Origin: Mucor racemosus
Lineage: Eukaryota; Mucoromycota; Mucoromycetes; Mucorales; Mucoraceae
Assembly: GCA_027405735.1 (NCBI GenBank)
Contig: JAPEHQ010000018.1
Location: forward strand, 310,001 to 374,000
Direction: 5' to 3'
DNA: 64,000 nt
Both the position numbers and the translations under genes were made by a program. Shown piece after piece: positions 1-9,640 of this stretch (within the stretch, counting starts at the first letter, position 1; each line of letters begins with the position of its first letter). A model generated the notes under the pieces. The model worked only from the letters and a program-made list of their open reading frames with translations. It was not told the origin of the DNA and ran no database searches.

Positions 1-1773
1 ATAAACTAAATAAAATAGGCAATATCTGTTACTACAGAAACATGCATTTTTCTACCAGAAAAACCGTCTATCATATCATACATTCACTAAAAAATTGCAA
101 AAGCGAGCCTTTAGAGCGGCGCCGTAATTGAGCATAGCAAGACAGCAAGATTGAACGGCTAAGTCTCTTATATTATGGTATATCAGTTTTAAATAAAAAA
201 GCATTTTTTTAACTTTTCTTATATTTAACCATGTACGGTCTGAAAATTCAGTTTTTGTAGCGGACATTTTCGGGGCTCCTTTTATCCTTACCAACACTAA
301 TGATTTTGATCAAAAAACAGAAAAATCAAATTTTGATACCAAAATCAACGTTTAAATATATTACATTATGAGAGGAAATTGTAGCCATAGCTAACGCAGA
401 TTTTATGAAAGCTTAATATTAAATGTTAAGTAATGAAACTTTGTACTTTTGGCCCAAAAACGGTTTTTTGGTTAAAGGATTTTCATTTAATATTTTGCAA
501 TAAAAATGTTTGTTATTTTTTATTGAGCAAATAGAGCGCTAAATTCTGCATATGTGTATATTTTTTGTTTTTATAATTGGTATTATAATTAACTCTAGAT
601 TTGCAAAATTAGAAAAAAAAAATTAAAAAATGTCAAAATTGATGATCTGGACAAGAATAATTTTCGAAATTAATATCCGCTTATAAGCCTTGTAAGTCTT
701 AAAAATAAGAGATTTTATAATACTTGAGAAATTTTTCAAAAATTTATGATGCTGTATCCACTTGATTCAAGCTTATTGTTGTAAATATTTATATATGTCA
801 ATATTGTGTGGTAGTTTATTTGATGATGGTATAGTCTTACTCTATAATTATTGCATTAGAGGCAATTTACATTGAGTTTTAGTTTTATCTGTCCAATGTC
901 CAATATCATCAACATAAACATGGCCATCATCACTGGGACCTATTGTCGCCTTTTACCCTCTTTGTCCCAAGCCAATTTATTCAAATATTTACCAGAACCA
1001 ACTTAAGTATTTACAAATGGTTCCTCGGTATCTGCATTCAAATCAGATTGCAGTAAATAACAAAGTTGTTTACTAAAATAAAAAAATAAAAAAATAAAAG
1101 CAGTAGAAATACAATTATAATCAGCTAAAGTTTTTATTACAAAAGATTTCTGAAGATTTAAAATAATTGAAAAAGTATGAAGGTGTTTATAGCGATTTGG
1201 AGAACTTGGATACCATCAGACTTGAATGGTTGTATATTTAGTAATCTTCTAGTTTTGAGTACATTGTTATTGATTCAATATTTTAAGGGGTAAATCATGT
1301 AGAGCATTGACCATAAGGGATTGATGTCAAGTATGACAATATCGACCTTTTGGGAAATAGTTGTTTTGTTTATTATTGTTATATCTATTTTATGTAACCT
1401 TGAATTAAGGGGCAATTTTTTATATGCTTGAATCTTATTTATACTGATAGTGCAACTTCAATATAGGTGAGTAGTTGACTAAATTGATATTTTTGTTATT
1501 ATTATTATTGATTTGGATAGAATCCTGTTTTGATATATATGTCATTTGTGTAATTGATTGCGCCGTGATCAACGATGCTATCATCTACACGACATGTATG
1601 GTTCAAAGAGGTATTTCATATTTTTAGCATGCGTTTGTTATTGTGTTCAATTGAAGCGTTTGTTTATTAATGTCGTTTATATTTCAAGTGGAATCATATT
1701 TTATGAGCGTCACTTGTTGGAAATTAGGTTATTTTATTATTATCAAGCGTTTTTAGTATGTAATTCCACTGCA
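1..1773 (+). repeat. Dispersed repeat A, copy A1 (cut by window edge)
   Basis: This copy is nearly identical, over its full visible length, to 9745-11528 and, inverted, to parts of 26688-28741 and 24382-25000. All three right ends stop at the same point, after CCACTGCA (1773, 11528, 26114), with unrelated sequence following. The left end lies before the window. Inside, on the minus strand at about 901-1055, is a decayed exon similar to the C-terminal beta-propeller of dynein intermediate chain. A reading frame from TTG at 1558 recurs in three copies, but it is probably not a gene. I see no transposase and no clear terminal inverted repeat. The class of element is unknown. Confidence 0.85.
901..1055 (-). 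pseudogene. Captured dynein intermediate chain exon fragment (in A1)
   Basis: Minus-strand translation in shifting frames gives NLNADTEEP, then a stop, then LNKLAWDKEGK and a terminal stretch close to VYV.DI. This is the order seen at the C-terminus of cytoplasmic dynein intermediate chains (WNLN.DTEVP...ALN...W...G...G...G...YD.GE). Frameshifts and a stop make it non-functional. It is the same fragment as the better preserved copy at 26688-26917. Confidence 0.5.
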
Positions 1774-1890
1774 ATGGAGAAGATAGGCTTTATTACTAGA
1801 AAAACGTATAACTAATGGTAAAAGAAAGAACCAAGAGCTTCTAGGTCTTGGTTTAAAAGACTATTTATAAGAATTACGTTTCAATTTGAG
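1774..1890. other. Short unique spacer
   Basis: A spacer of about 120 bp between the end of repeat A1 and the LTR at 1891. No coding or RNA signal is seen. Confidence 0.5.
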
Positions 1891-2673
1891 TGTCGTATAT
1901 TTTCAGGTTTGATAAATAATACTTAAAAAATAATATAATTAAAAGAGGATGAGTAATCGATCAGCTCTTCAACTGTATAATAAAAAAGAAGATATCTTTT
2001 TTTTAGATATAAAAGTATGGCCTTTTATATTGATTTGATATTGAGATCCTGAGATGTAATTTAATAAGGCACTATTTGTCGTTGTGCAAGATATAGATGT
2101 GCCTGGATCTGTCAAAAGGTTAAATAGAAATCTGAAACGGATATTCAAGCCTAACAAGGTTGTAGAACGTCTCACCAAAAAGGTTAAAGGTTAAAGCACA
2201 GAAGGATTAGTGACTGTAAACAAACTAGTATTTAAAATAGTATCTTGCTTTGTTATAATAAACAATAATCCTTTCCTTCTGATATTATATTGACTATATA
2301 ACTAGGATAATCAGATCGACATATTAAACCATTAGATTTGTTTGATAGTAATCTATAGATTGAAATCGATCAATCATAATTTAACCGTTCTCGCAGAGCT
2401 TGTGAGTTGTCTTGTTTCAATGCTGCGCTAAATGTGCTTGGATGTTGATTTAATAGCTACTTGATGGATTGACCGCTGGGATGAAATAATATGGTGCCAT
2501 AATTGAGGTCCAAGCGTTCTTGGTAATTACTGGATTAAACATAATACGCTAGGAGTTTCTTATATCCGATATCAAGAGTTTGTACTTCAATGAATGTCGT
2601 AGTCAATAGATTGTAAGATGTATTGATAATGTAAAAGGTGATAACATATGGTACTTCTTGGTGACATACAACA
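1891..2673 (+). mobile_element. Solo LTR, family L (copy L1), with nested insert
   Basis: It starts TGTCGTATATTTTCAGG and ends ATACAACA, giving the TG...CA ends of an LTR, and matches the 529-bp LTRs at 4828-5356 (inverted) and 7402-7930. It is longer than these because another LTR-like insert lies at 2077-2321. The flanks (TTGAG and TAGTA) do not match, so its target duplication has been lost, or the copy is recombinant. A Tc1-type element begins 5 bp to the right. No internal retrotransposon genes adjoin it. Confidence 0.8.
2077..2321. mobile_element. Solo LTR nested inside L1
   Basis: This 245-bp insert begins TGTCGTTG and ends GATCGACA. It is absent from the two sister LTRs, whose uninterrupted sequence reads GGCACTATT then the next base. 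The 4-bp word TATT flanks it on both sides (2073-2076 and 2322-2325), as expected of a target-site duplication. No other copy of this insert is seen in the window. Confidence 0.7.
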
Positions 2674-2678
2674 TAGTA

Positions 2679-4038
2679 CCGTGACTTAAAGTTGAAACGA
2701 GAACGAAATTGACCCTTTTAGGAAACCTCGATAATTGCATCTCAAAAATGGTCTTCTCTAGAGCAATGTTATTATGAATAAATTCCTTCAAATCAAACAA
2801 AACAAAAGTCAATTGTTTATTATTATATATTTAAGTACGAAAAATATTAATATCTTGTGTTACATCACTTAGCTGCTATTACTTCGGCACATCTTGAAGG
2901 CATTGAAGCAACCAGTGTTTCTAGATAACTTGGGTTAATGTTCGCCCATTCTTCTCTAACAATCTTTTCAAACTCTTTTATATCGGTTACATTGATGCAG
3001 CGCTTATTGGACCGCAATTTGAGGTAACCCCATATGTGCTCTATGGGGTTCAAATCGGGGCTGTTTGGTGGCCATGTATCAAAACCCTCCACCATACATA
3101 GTCTTCTTCTTGTGCCACTTCGCATATTGCCCAGTATGTATAGGAGCACCGTCCTCTTGATAAATAAAGTCTTGGTCGAATACATAGCATTGTGATTCCA
3201 ACCAATGGATTGCTTTATTTGCAAGCAGATCGACATACTTATCCTGGTTTAAAACGTCATGCAAAAGCACAATTGGACCAAGACTTTTAGCATAGAAGCA
3301 TCCCCACATCATCAAAGATCCTGTTCCAAATTTCAAACAACCAACTTTATGGCGAGCCTGTAAACCTTCTCCAGGATACCTGAAAACATTGACGCCTGGT
3401 GCCCCCTTTTCCAACTTGAGCATAGACTCATCTGTCCAAATAACAGACTCCCATTGTTCAATGGTCCAGTTTTTTTTATGCTGACACCATTCAAGTCTAC
3501 TTTTGATTTGAGAAGGTGTCAAATTAGGTACTTCAGTAATCTTGTACTGATTGAACCCCATTTCCTTCATATATTTTTTGTACGTTTCTAAACAGATATC
3601 CAATCCTGATGACACAGCTGACTTCCATTGCTCTGTGAAGTTATCAGTAGAATTTGTACAAATTGCCAATCTCAAATGGTTTTTTTGAGTCTCTGAGACC
3701 TTTCGCTTGGCTCCAGGTCTCTGTGCTGGCAATAAATGGAGACTTGGTATCCAAGTATCGCTTTACTATATTTGCTACAGTAGTTTTACCAATGCCAAAT
3801 TGAGTTGCAATGGCACCATATGATCCTCCCCACTCCCAAGCGCCAACAACTATACGTCCGTAATCAACAGGATTAAGTCCTTTACTGGTAGTGTTGTCGA
3901 TTTTCCACTGAATTCTATGATTATTTGCGTTGTTCATTTATTAATAAAAATTTGAGATAATGATAGTTAAAGTCAATAGGTTTTTTCATAATTTATTAAA
4001 AATTTAAGGTTGACCACATTTCAACTATCAGTCACGGG
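2679..4038 (-). mobile_element. Tc1/mariner element T1 (decayed)
   Basis: About 1.36 kb, bounded by imperfect inverted ends: CCGTGACTTAAAGTTGAAA on the left and, read inward on the other strand, CCCGTGACTGATAGTTGAAA on the right. TA dinucleotides flank both sides (2677-2678, 4039-4040), the target duplication typical of the IS630-Tc1-mariner superfamily. It contains one minus-strand transposase gene with broken frames. It sits almost directly against the right end of LTR L1. Confidence 0.85.
2865..3937 (-). pseudogene. Tc1/mariner transposase, frameshifted
   Basis: A DDE transposase that would cut and rejoin the element ends. The N-terminal helix-turn-helix part (from ATG at 3937, with GAIATQFGIGKTTVANIV) is in one frame. 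The catalytic core (3732-3079) is in a second, with IWTDES for the first Asp and YQEDGAP for the second. The C-terminal part is in a third, with SPDLNPIEHIWG carrying the Glu and a stop at 2865. At least two frameshifts (near 3725 and 3110) break it, so it is probably inactive. All three catalytic positions are still present. Length without the breaks would be about 350 residues, normal for the family. Confidence 0.85.
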
Positions 4039-4827
4039 TATATGATTCATATTTTTGCCAATGGTCACTCTTCCAAAAAAAAGCCGAACAATATCCGGAA
4101 GCGGCCATCTAATGATATTTCCAAGCTTTAAATTTTTAGAAAAAACTACCGGACAGCCCGGACGCGGTTGTTTAAATATTCCAAACAGCTATAAAATGCA
4201 GGTATCGAAATTCCATACAAAAATTAAGGTTCGACCGAATTGCTATTAATTATTCAAAGGCTTATTTTAAGTAAAGCATAAATACAACCTACAACATTAC
4301 TAGCCTAATAATGGATTTAACTTGAAAAGTATAAGAAAATACAACTGGATTCAAAAAAAGTCCATAAAATCCCAAATTTAAAGGATTTATATATAAAAGC
4401 ACTACGGCCGACCTGTGCTGCACAAGATGATTTCGTTGTGCCAAAGTGGGGCTGCACACTATAGCCTGAGCTATTCTGCATGTCCACTGAATATTGTTAA
4501 AAAGAAAGCAAGACGCACATGGGCACAACAAAAGAAACTGCGCACGAGCGCAACGCAAGGCTTGTATGTGCAGAATTATAAATTCTGTCCATTTGCATAA
4601 CATTAATCCCATGCGTGCATAATAGTGGAATTGCCCATAAGCATATCATTATTCCTATTTGTGCATAATAATGAAATTTGACCACGAGCATCATGAGCTG
4701 ATCGTATGGGCAAAAATTGGTTTGTGCATAAGCATTATGTTGTTCTCAAAATTTCATTCCATTTTTTACTGGAATGGGTTTTTAAATTACATTTTCTTTT
4801 ATTAATATAGATTATATAGATAATAAC
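4039..4827. other. Non-coding, with weak tandem motifs
   Basis: No convincing gene. Between about 4600 and 4740 the word GTGCATAA recurs three to four times at uneven intervals of about 50-65 bp with similar neighbours (CATAAGCAT, TGGAATT). CACTACGGCCGA at about 4400 also occurs at about 25008. From about 4790 the sequence belongs to repeat N. Confidence 0.4.
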
Positions 4828-5588
4828 TGTTGTATTCGACCTACTAGTATCATACATTATCACCTTCTACAGTATCAATACATCTTACAATCTATTGACT
4901 ACGACATGTATTGAAGTGCAAGTCTTGATATCGGATATAAGAAACTCCTAGCGTACCAAGTTTAATCCAGTAATTACCAAGAACGCTTGGACCTCAATTA
5001 TGACACCACATTATTTCATCCCAGCAGTTAACCAATCAAGTAGTTATCAAATCAACATCCAAGCATATTTAGCGCAGCATTGAAACAACACAACTCACAA
5101 GCTCTGCAAGAACGGTTAAATTATGATTGATCCATTTCAATCCATAGATTACTATCAAACAGATCCAATAGTTCAATAGTGCCTTAAATTACATCTCAGG
5201 ATCTCAATGTCTAATCAATATAAAAGGCCATACTTTTACATCTAAATAAACGATATCTTGTTTTTATTATACAGTTGAAGAACTGATTAATTACTCATTC
5301 TTTTATAATTGTATTCTTTTTTAAGTAATATTTATCAATCCTGAAAATATACGACAATAACACAACAATTCAATACGTTGTTGATGTAGAGCAATACATA
5401 CAAGAGCCAACATATTTACGATTATCATCATTTGTAAATATATTTATAGCTATAATGTTCACAGCAACAATGGTTTTTACTCGAGCATAAACTTAAATAA
5501 CACTTACTGCTTCCATTTATATGCAAGCCAAATCTAAGATTAGAAATGTTATTTTATCACTCATAAAATCTAAGCAAAGTAACCTTGT
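4790..5588 (+). repeat. Repeat N, copy 1, split by a solo LTR
   Basis: The parts on both sides of the LTR at 4828-5356 join into one sequence that matches, inverted, about 30440-30690. Shared words include CTTTTATTAATATAG before the LTR, AATTCAATACGTT just after it, and GCAAGCCAAATCTAAGATTA further on. The LTR therefore landed inside an older repeat. The right side is cut off by LTR M1 at 5589. No coding capacity is seen. Confidence 0.6.
4828..5356 (-). mobile_element. Solo LTR, family L (copy L2)
   Basis: A 529-bp sequence starting TGTTGTATTC and ending ATACGACA. It is almost the exact reverse complement of 7402-7930. A perfect 5-bp target duplication, ATAAC, lies at 4823-4827 and 5357-5361. 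No internal retrotransposon region is attached, so this is a solo LTR left by recombination between two LTRs. The close match to L3 suggests both are fairly recent. Confidence 0.92.
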
Positions 5589-6126
5589 TGTTTAGGAAAT
5601 AGACTACACTGGGTACATGTATTACTAATGGATGTTCTCAAAGGGTTATTTAGACATGATGAGTATGAGGAGGTAATGATGTATTGTAAATTTATTTCAT
5701 TTAGTTATGTTACATTTAGTCTATGATGATGAAATGGTGTAGCCTGAGATCCTGAAGTTGAGTCAATCATAAACTCGTTCCTGGGAATGGAATTCAGCTA
5801 TTCCATTTGTATAAATATTCACTGTCTAAAGTTAATCAAGCATGAAGATTCTATATACTTAACTTGGTCGTAGTATCCTACTAATCTTGCTCTGGCCAAT
5901 CTATTATATCACTATGTTATAATCAACTAGTTTCTCAAGATTATGAAATCATTTTTTTATACATTCTGTATTGTAAACTTTATATCCACGCTTCCAAAAC
6001 ATATAAATACCCTGAATCCTGATGTCGTTCGAGATGGATTCATTATCTTTTTTACCTACAATATACTCCATAAATATATCTAGCTTTAACTTTATTTTCT
6101 AGTTATTTACTGTGTATATTTAAACA
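5589..6126 (+). mobile_element. Solo LTR, family M (copy M1), chimeric flanks
   Basis: It starts TGTTTAGG and ends TTTAAACA, and matches 29032-29578 and, inverted, 27087-27645. Unlike those two, it lacks a target duplication: the left flank is CTTGT from repeat N and the right flank is GGTGC from a Harbinger gene. This is best explained by recombination between two M elements, or by deletion on one side. Confidence 0.85.
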
Positions 6127-6729
6127 GGTGCTATTATTAAAGGAGGATTTTTAGATCATATTGATGACTATTTTGAAGATGAAGAGTATGTGGCGGCCGA
6201 TTCAGCTTACGCAAAGACTAGATGGTGTGTTCCTGTCGGAAAAAGTTTCAAGTATGAAGCTTTGACTGGTAGTGATAGAAAGTTCAACTACTTTCTATCA
6301 AGAGCACGGGTAAGCATCGATAATTGTTTCGGTGCTCTGAAAGATAGATTTCCATCTTTGGATGAATTGCGTATTCGTTTGAACAAGGAAGAAGACATTG
6401 ATAGGTACAGTCGATGGATTGTAACCTGCTTTATCTTGCACAGTTTTTGTGTTGACAATGATTCTCCTGCCTATATGACAGAAATCATTGATTATTTCTA
6501 TCGTACCTATGATAGAAATAAATACTTTGAAACAGCTGATATTGATGTTCCTAAGGGAAGAAGCAGTAAATACAGTAAGTATTCTGTCGATACCAATTCT
6601 GCACCAGCTACTCATACATCAGAAGGCAAAGAAAAGTGGGAGTCGTTGAAGAAATACATTTTGAATTTGAATGATTATAATATACAAAGCTTAGATGACA
6701 ATTACAAGGAAAAGTATTATTATGAATAA
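6127..6729 (+). pseudogene. PIF/Harbinger nuclease, C-terminal fragment
   Basis: Frame from just after LTR M1 to a TAA at 6727. It reads EEYVAADSAYA (the family's 'ADSAY' block with a catalytic Asp), then FLSRARVSIDNCFGALKDRF, the usual place of the third acidic residue. Here the residue is Asp where many relatives have Glu, so IDN replaces IEN. The N-terminal half, with the first catalytic Asp, is missing and replaced by the LTR. In the intact family this nuclease excises the element together with a Myb-like partner, which lies convergently at 7201-8863. The fragment is too short to be active. An intact local start is not available; the first in-frame start-like codon is GTG at 6190. Confidence 0.8.
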
Positions 6730-7200
6730 TAAAAAATCGATATAAATATTTAGTTTACTAAATAAATAAATTACTTTCTGATTATTTATGTGGAACAGAC
6801 AGAGCTATTCACGGAAAAAAGTATAAAAAAACAATAGAAATTCGACTAGATAACATTAGGGTTTTATTATCAAGTTAAATTCTACTTGAGGACTTTTGTA
6901 ATAAATAAATGTCCTCTTTATATAGTTTTCATCAGAGAGATTAGGTAAGCATTCCTAGGTCCATACATAGCCAATAACACCCCTTGTCAGATATAAATCT
7001 TGATAGTAACCAATCGGTGTATTCATAGAATTCATGGGTCCTTGATCATAATGGTGTGATTAAATCCACATTATGTTGATTGGTCATTAACTATAAGTTG
7101 CTAGGATAGAAGCTTGATAGAAAATTTATATTAGTATGAATCAGCATATATCATTTAGTAGTGTAATGTCTATTCATGTCAGCTGTACTTTAATTGAGAA
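6730..7200. other. Spacer between two Harbinger genes
   Basis: AT-rich, with no ORF of note. It separates the 3' ends of the convergent nuclease and Myb-like genes, as in a two-gene PIF/Harbinger element. Confidence 0.4.
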
Positions 7201-8863
7201 TCAGATGAAATGGAGATTAATATAGTGGATAAATGTGTACATATTCCACAATTTATGAATGGTATAAATCATCTCAAGAGCTTCATTCACATTCTTTTGA
7301 ATCTCTTTATGATCTAACCCATGTTCTTTACCTGATCTTTTGATATGATCATCAGCCATAACTCTTTCCTTAGATTCTTTCTCTTGAATTGCCAATGAAC
7401 CTGTCGTATATTTTCAGGATTGATAAATATTACTTAAAAAAGAATACAATTATAAAAGAATGAGTAATTAATCAGTTCTTCAACTGTATAATAAAAACAA
7501 GATATCGTTTATTTAGATGTAAAAGTATGGCCTTTTATATTGATTAGACATTGAGATCCTGAGATGTAATTTAAGGCACTATTGAACTATTGGATCTGTT
7601 TGATAGTAATCTATGGATTGAAATGGATCAATCATAATTTAACCGTTCTTGCAGAGCTTGTGAGTTGTGTTGTTTCAATGCTGCGCTAAATATGCTTGGA
7701 TGTTGATTTGATAACTACTTGATTGGTTAACTGCTGGGATGAAATAATGTGGTGTCATAATTGAGGTCCAAGCGTTCTTGGTAATTACTGGATTAAACTT
7801 GGTACGCTAGGAGTTTCTTATATCCGATATCAAGACTTGCACTTCAATACATGTCGTAGTCAATAGATTGTAAGATGTATTGATACTGTAGAAGGTGATA
7901 ATGTATGATACTAGTAGGTGGAATACAACAGAACCACTCAAATCTCAAATACATTTCACCAATTTTTGCTATTTGACTAGGCCTCTCGTTATCAGTACCT
8001 AAAATAACGGCATCGATTACTGTTTTCTTTCCTTTGTGAGATCTGGTGTTGGGTGTTGAAGGGCGATTGGAAGAAAAGGAAGGACCAGGGACTGGAGGTG
8101 GTTCTGAACGGGAAGGTGATCTAGAAGTTGAAAAAACTAGAGGAGCCTCCTTCTCATCAGGAAAGGACATCATAGGATTCTCGGGGGGATGATAGAGAAC
8201 GAAAGCTTCACTGTTCTGGCCGGTATTATATGGACGGGCTGCATCCTTACATCTATCGCCCAAAATACTACTCAACTCATTGTATTTTGGACAATCCCTT
8301 TCCATCTGTTCTATTAATATCAGGCACTGTCAATGCTTTATTTCTGGCGAATTGTTAATTTATGTATTACCTTGAACAGTTAATCCATATTCATCATTCC
8401 CTTTCCCAGTTTCAGAGGCGTACTTGCTAATTGCCCTAAATTTTGTTTCGATCCTTCTTATTTTAGATCTAACAGCGTTCTCAGTGACACCTTCTCCACC
8501 TAGCTTGATTATTCTGCGAATAATTTTGCGTATTGCCCCAGATCCTGTCACATCGAGCAACCTGTTGTCAACCTTGATGCGTTTATACATCATAAGCAAC
8601 CTTCCATTTCTCTCCGTGAGCAATTCAAGAAGATAATCTTCAAAACTGATATTATGATCCAGTCCACAAGTATTGTAGGTCCATTCAAATTTAGACACAG
8701 ATGTACTCTCAATACTCTCTTTTGCTTTTCCTTTGTCATCTTTTTTTGGTGGATTTTTTTTGGGTTTTTTGTTCATTTTCTCTTCCTCATTTCTCTTCAA
8801 TTCTTCACGCTTTTTAACGTTTTCACGTCTTTTCTTACGTTCGTATCTATTTGAAATAGGCAT
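7201..8863 (-). pseudogene. Harbinger Myb/SANT-like partner gene, split by LTR
   Basis: The start is ATG at 8863. Exon 1 (8863-8371) begins with a Lys/Glu-rich basic segment and then a Myb/SANT-like fold with LLELLTERNGRLL and TENAVRSKIRRIETKFRAI. An intron (8370-8311, GT...AG) leads to exon 2, with MERDCPKYNELSSILGD, the conserved Cys-Pro-Tyr motif seen after this domain in Harbinger-associated Myb proteins, followed by a Ser/Pro-rich linker. At 7931 a solo LTR interrupts the gene. The tail resumes at 7401 as a charged helix (LAIQEKESKERVMADDH) but one base out of frame. In PIF/Harbinger elements this protein helps the nuclease enter the nucleus and binds the element ends. Clearly inactive as it stands. 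Confidence 0.75.
7402..7930 (+). mobile_element. Solo LTR, family L (copy L3)
   Basis: A 529-bp sequence starting TGTCGTAT and ending ATACAACA. The exact 5-bp target duplication GAACC lies at 7397-7401 and 7931-7935. It interrupts the coding part of the Harbinger Myb-like gene, which dates the insertion after the arrival of that element. Near-identical to L2 in inverted orientation. Confidence 0.93.
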
Positions 8864-9190
8864 GGTTGAAGATTATATTTAAAAATTAAGTAATTGTTGG
8901 AATGACAAAGGGTCTGTAAAAATAATTATTTCAAAATATTGCACTCTTATCAACAATATACATTTATTATAACTATCACAAGGGTTTTATTATCTAAGAC
9001 TATTATGTATACAAGATTTTTGTTTATTTTAGCGCCTATATTTATTAGGCAAAATTAAATCGACAAGAAATCCGGCAAGAAATCCGGCAAGAAATCCGAT
9101 AAAACGTGGCCAAAGTTGAGCAATTTCTTATTGATCTTGCGTTTATAAAAAAAAACGACAAAAAATAATCGACAATAATTCGGCCACCCT
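8864..9190. mobile_element. Right end of the Harbinger element
   Basis: Upstream region of the Myb-like gene. It contains a short tandem repeat (AAGAAATCCGGC three times, the last diverged, about 9064-9100) and ends in CGGCCACCCT at 9190. Read inward this gives AGGGTGGCCG, plausible as the terminal inverted repeat of a PIF/Harbinger element. The matching left end is not found and was probably lost at LTR M1. The end is an inference. Confidence 0.4.
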
Positions 9191-9640
9191 ATATGCGGAT
9201 CATTAACAAATATGCCAAAAACAGGCATTAAAAGATCGCCTTGATTATGTAAATCAAGAAGCTCAATATAAACTTTAAAACCAAAAACAACAAACTAATT
9301 GATTTACCAAAAAGAATAAACATATGGATATTGCATGAAGACAGTGGAATCATGCTTCTATTATTTAATAGTAGCATGATGATAGGCGTATGGAATGCAG
9401 TATTGTCTGATTCGCATGTTAAATATCACGGTTTGACAGATGTCCTAAGTTGATAATTCGATTATGCCTAATTCTGATAGATTACTGACAATTACGCTGC
9501 AACTCCCAGATATAACAAAAACACAACTAACATAAATAGAGTAGAAATATAGACCCATTATTGCACACTATCCATTATTTGAATAAAGAAGGATTTAAAC
9601 TGTATCTTTTTCAAAGCTTTTTTTATTTTACATTTTACTG
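9191..9640. other. LTR-like remnants, no gene
   Basis: Positions about 9405-9490 resemble the 3' part of LTR family Q (TTTGACAGATGT...AATTCTGATAGAT). Positions about 9535-9640 resemble 52530-52632 (AATAAAGAAGGATTTAAA...TTTTACTG). These look like old LTR ends, but borders and target duplications are not clear. No coding signal. Confidence 0.4.

Noticed and set aside
1558..1815. Frame conserved in three repeat A copies (also 11316 and 25902)
   Set aside because: It begins at TTG, runs out of the repeat in all cases into unrelated sequence, and its conservation is explained by DNA identity of the repeat.
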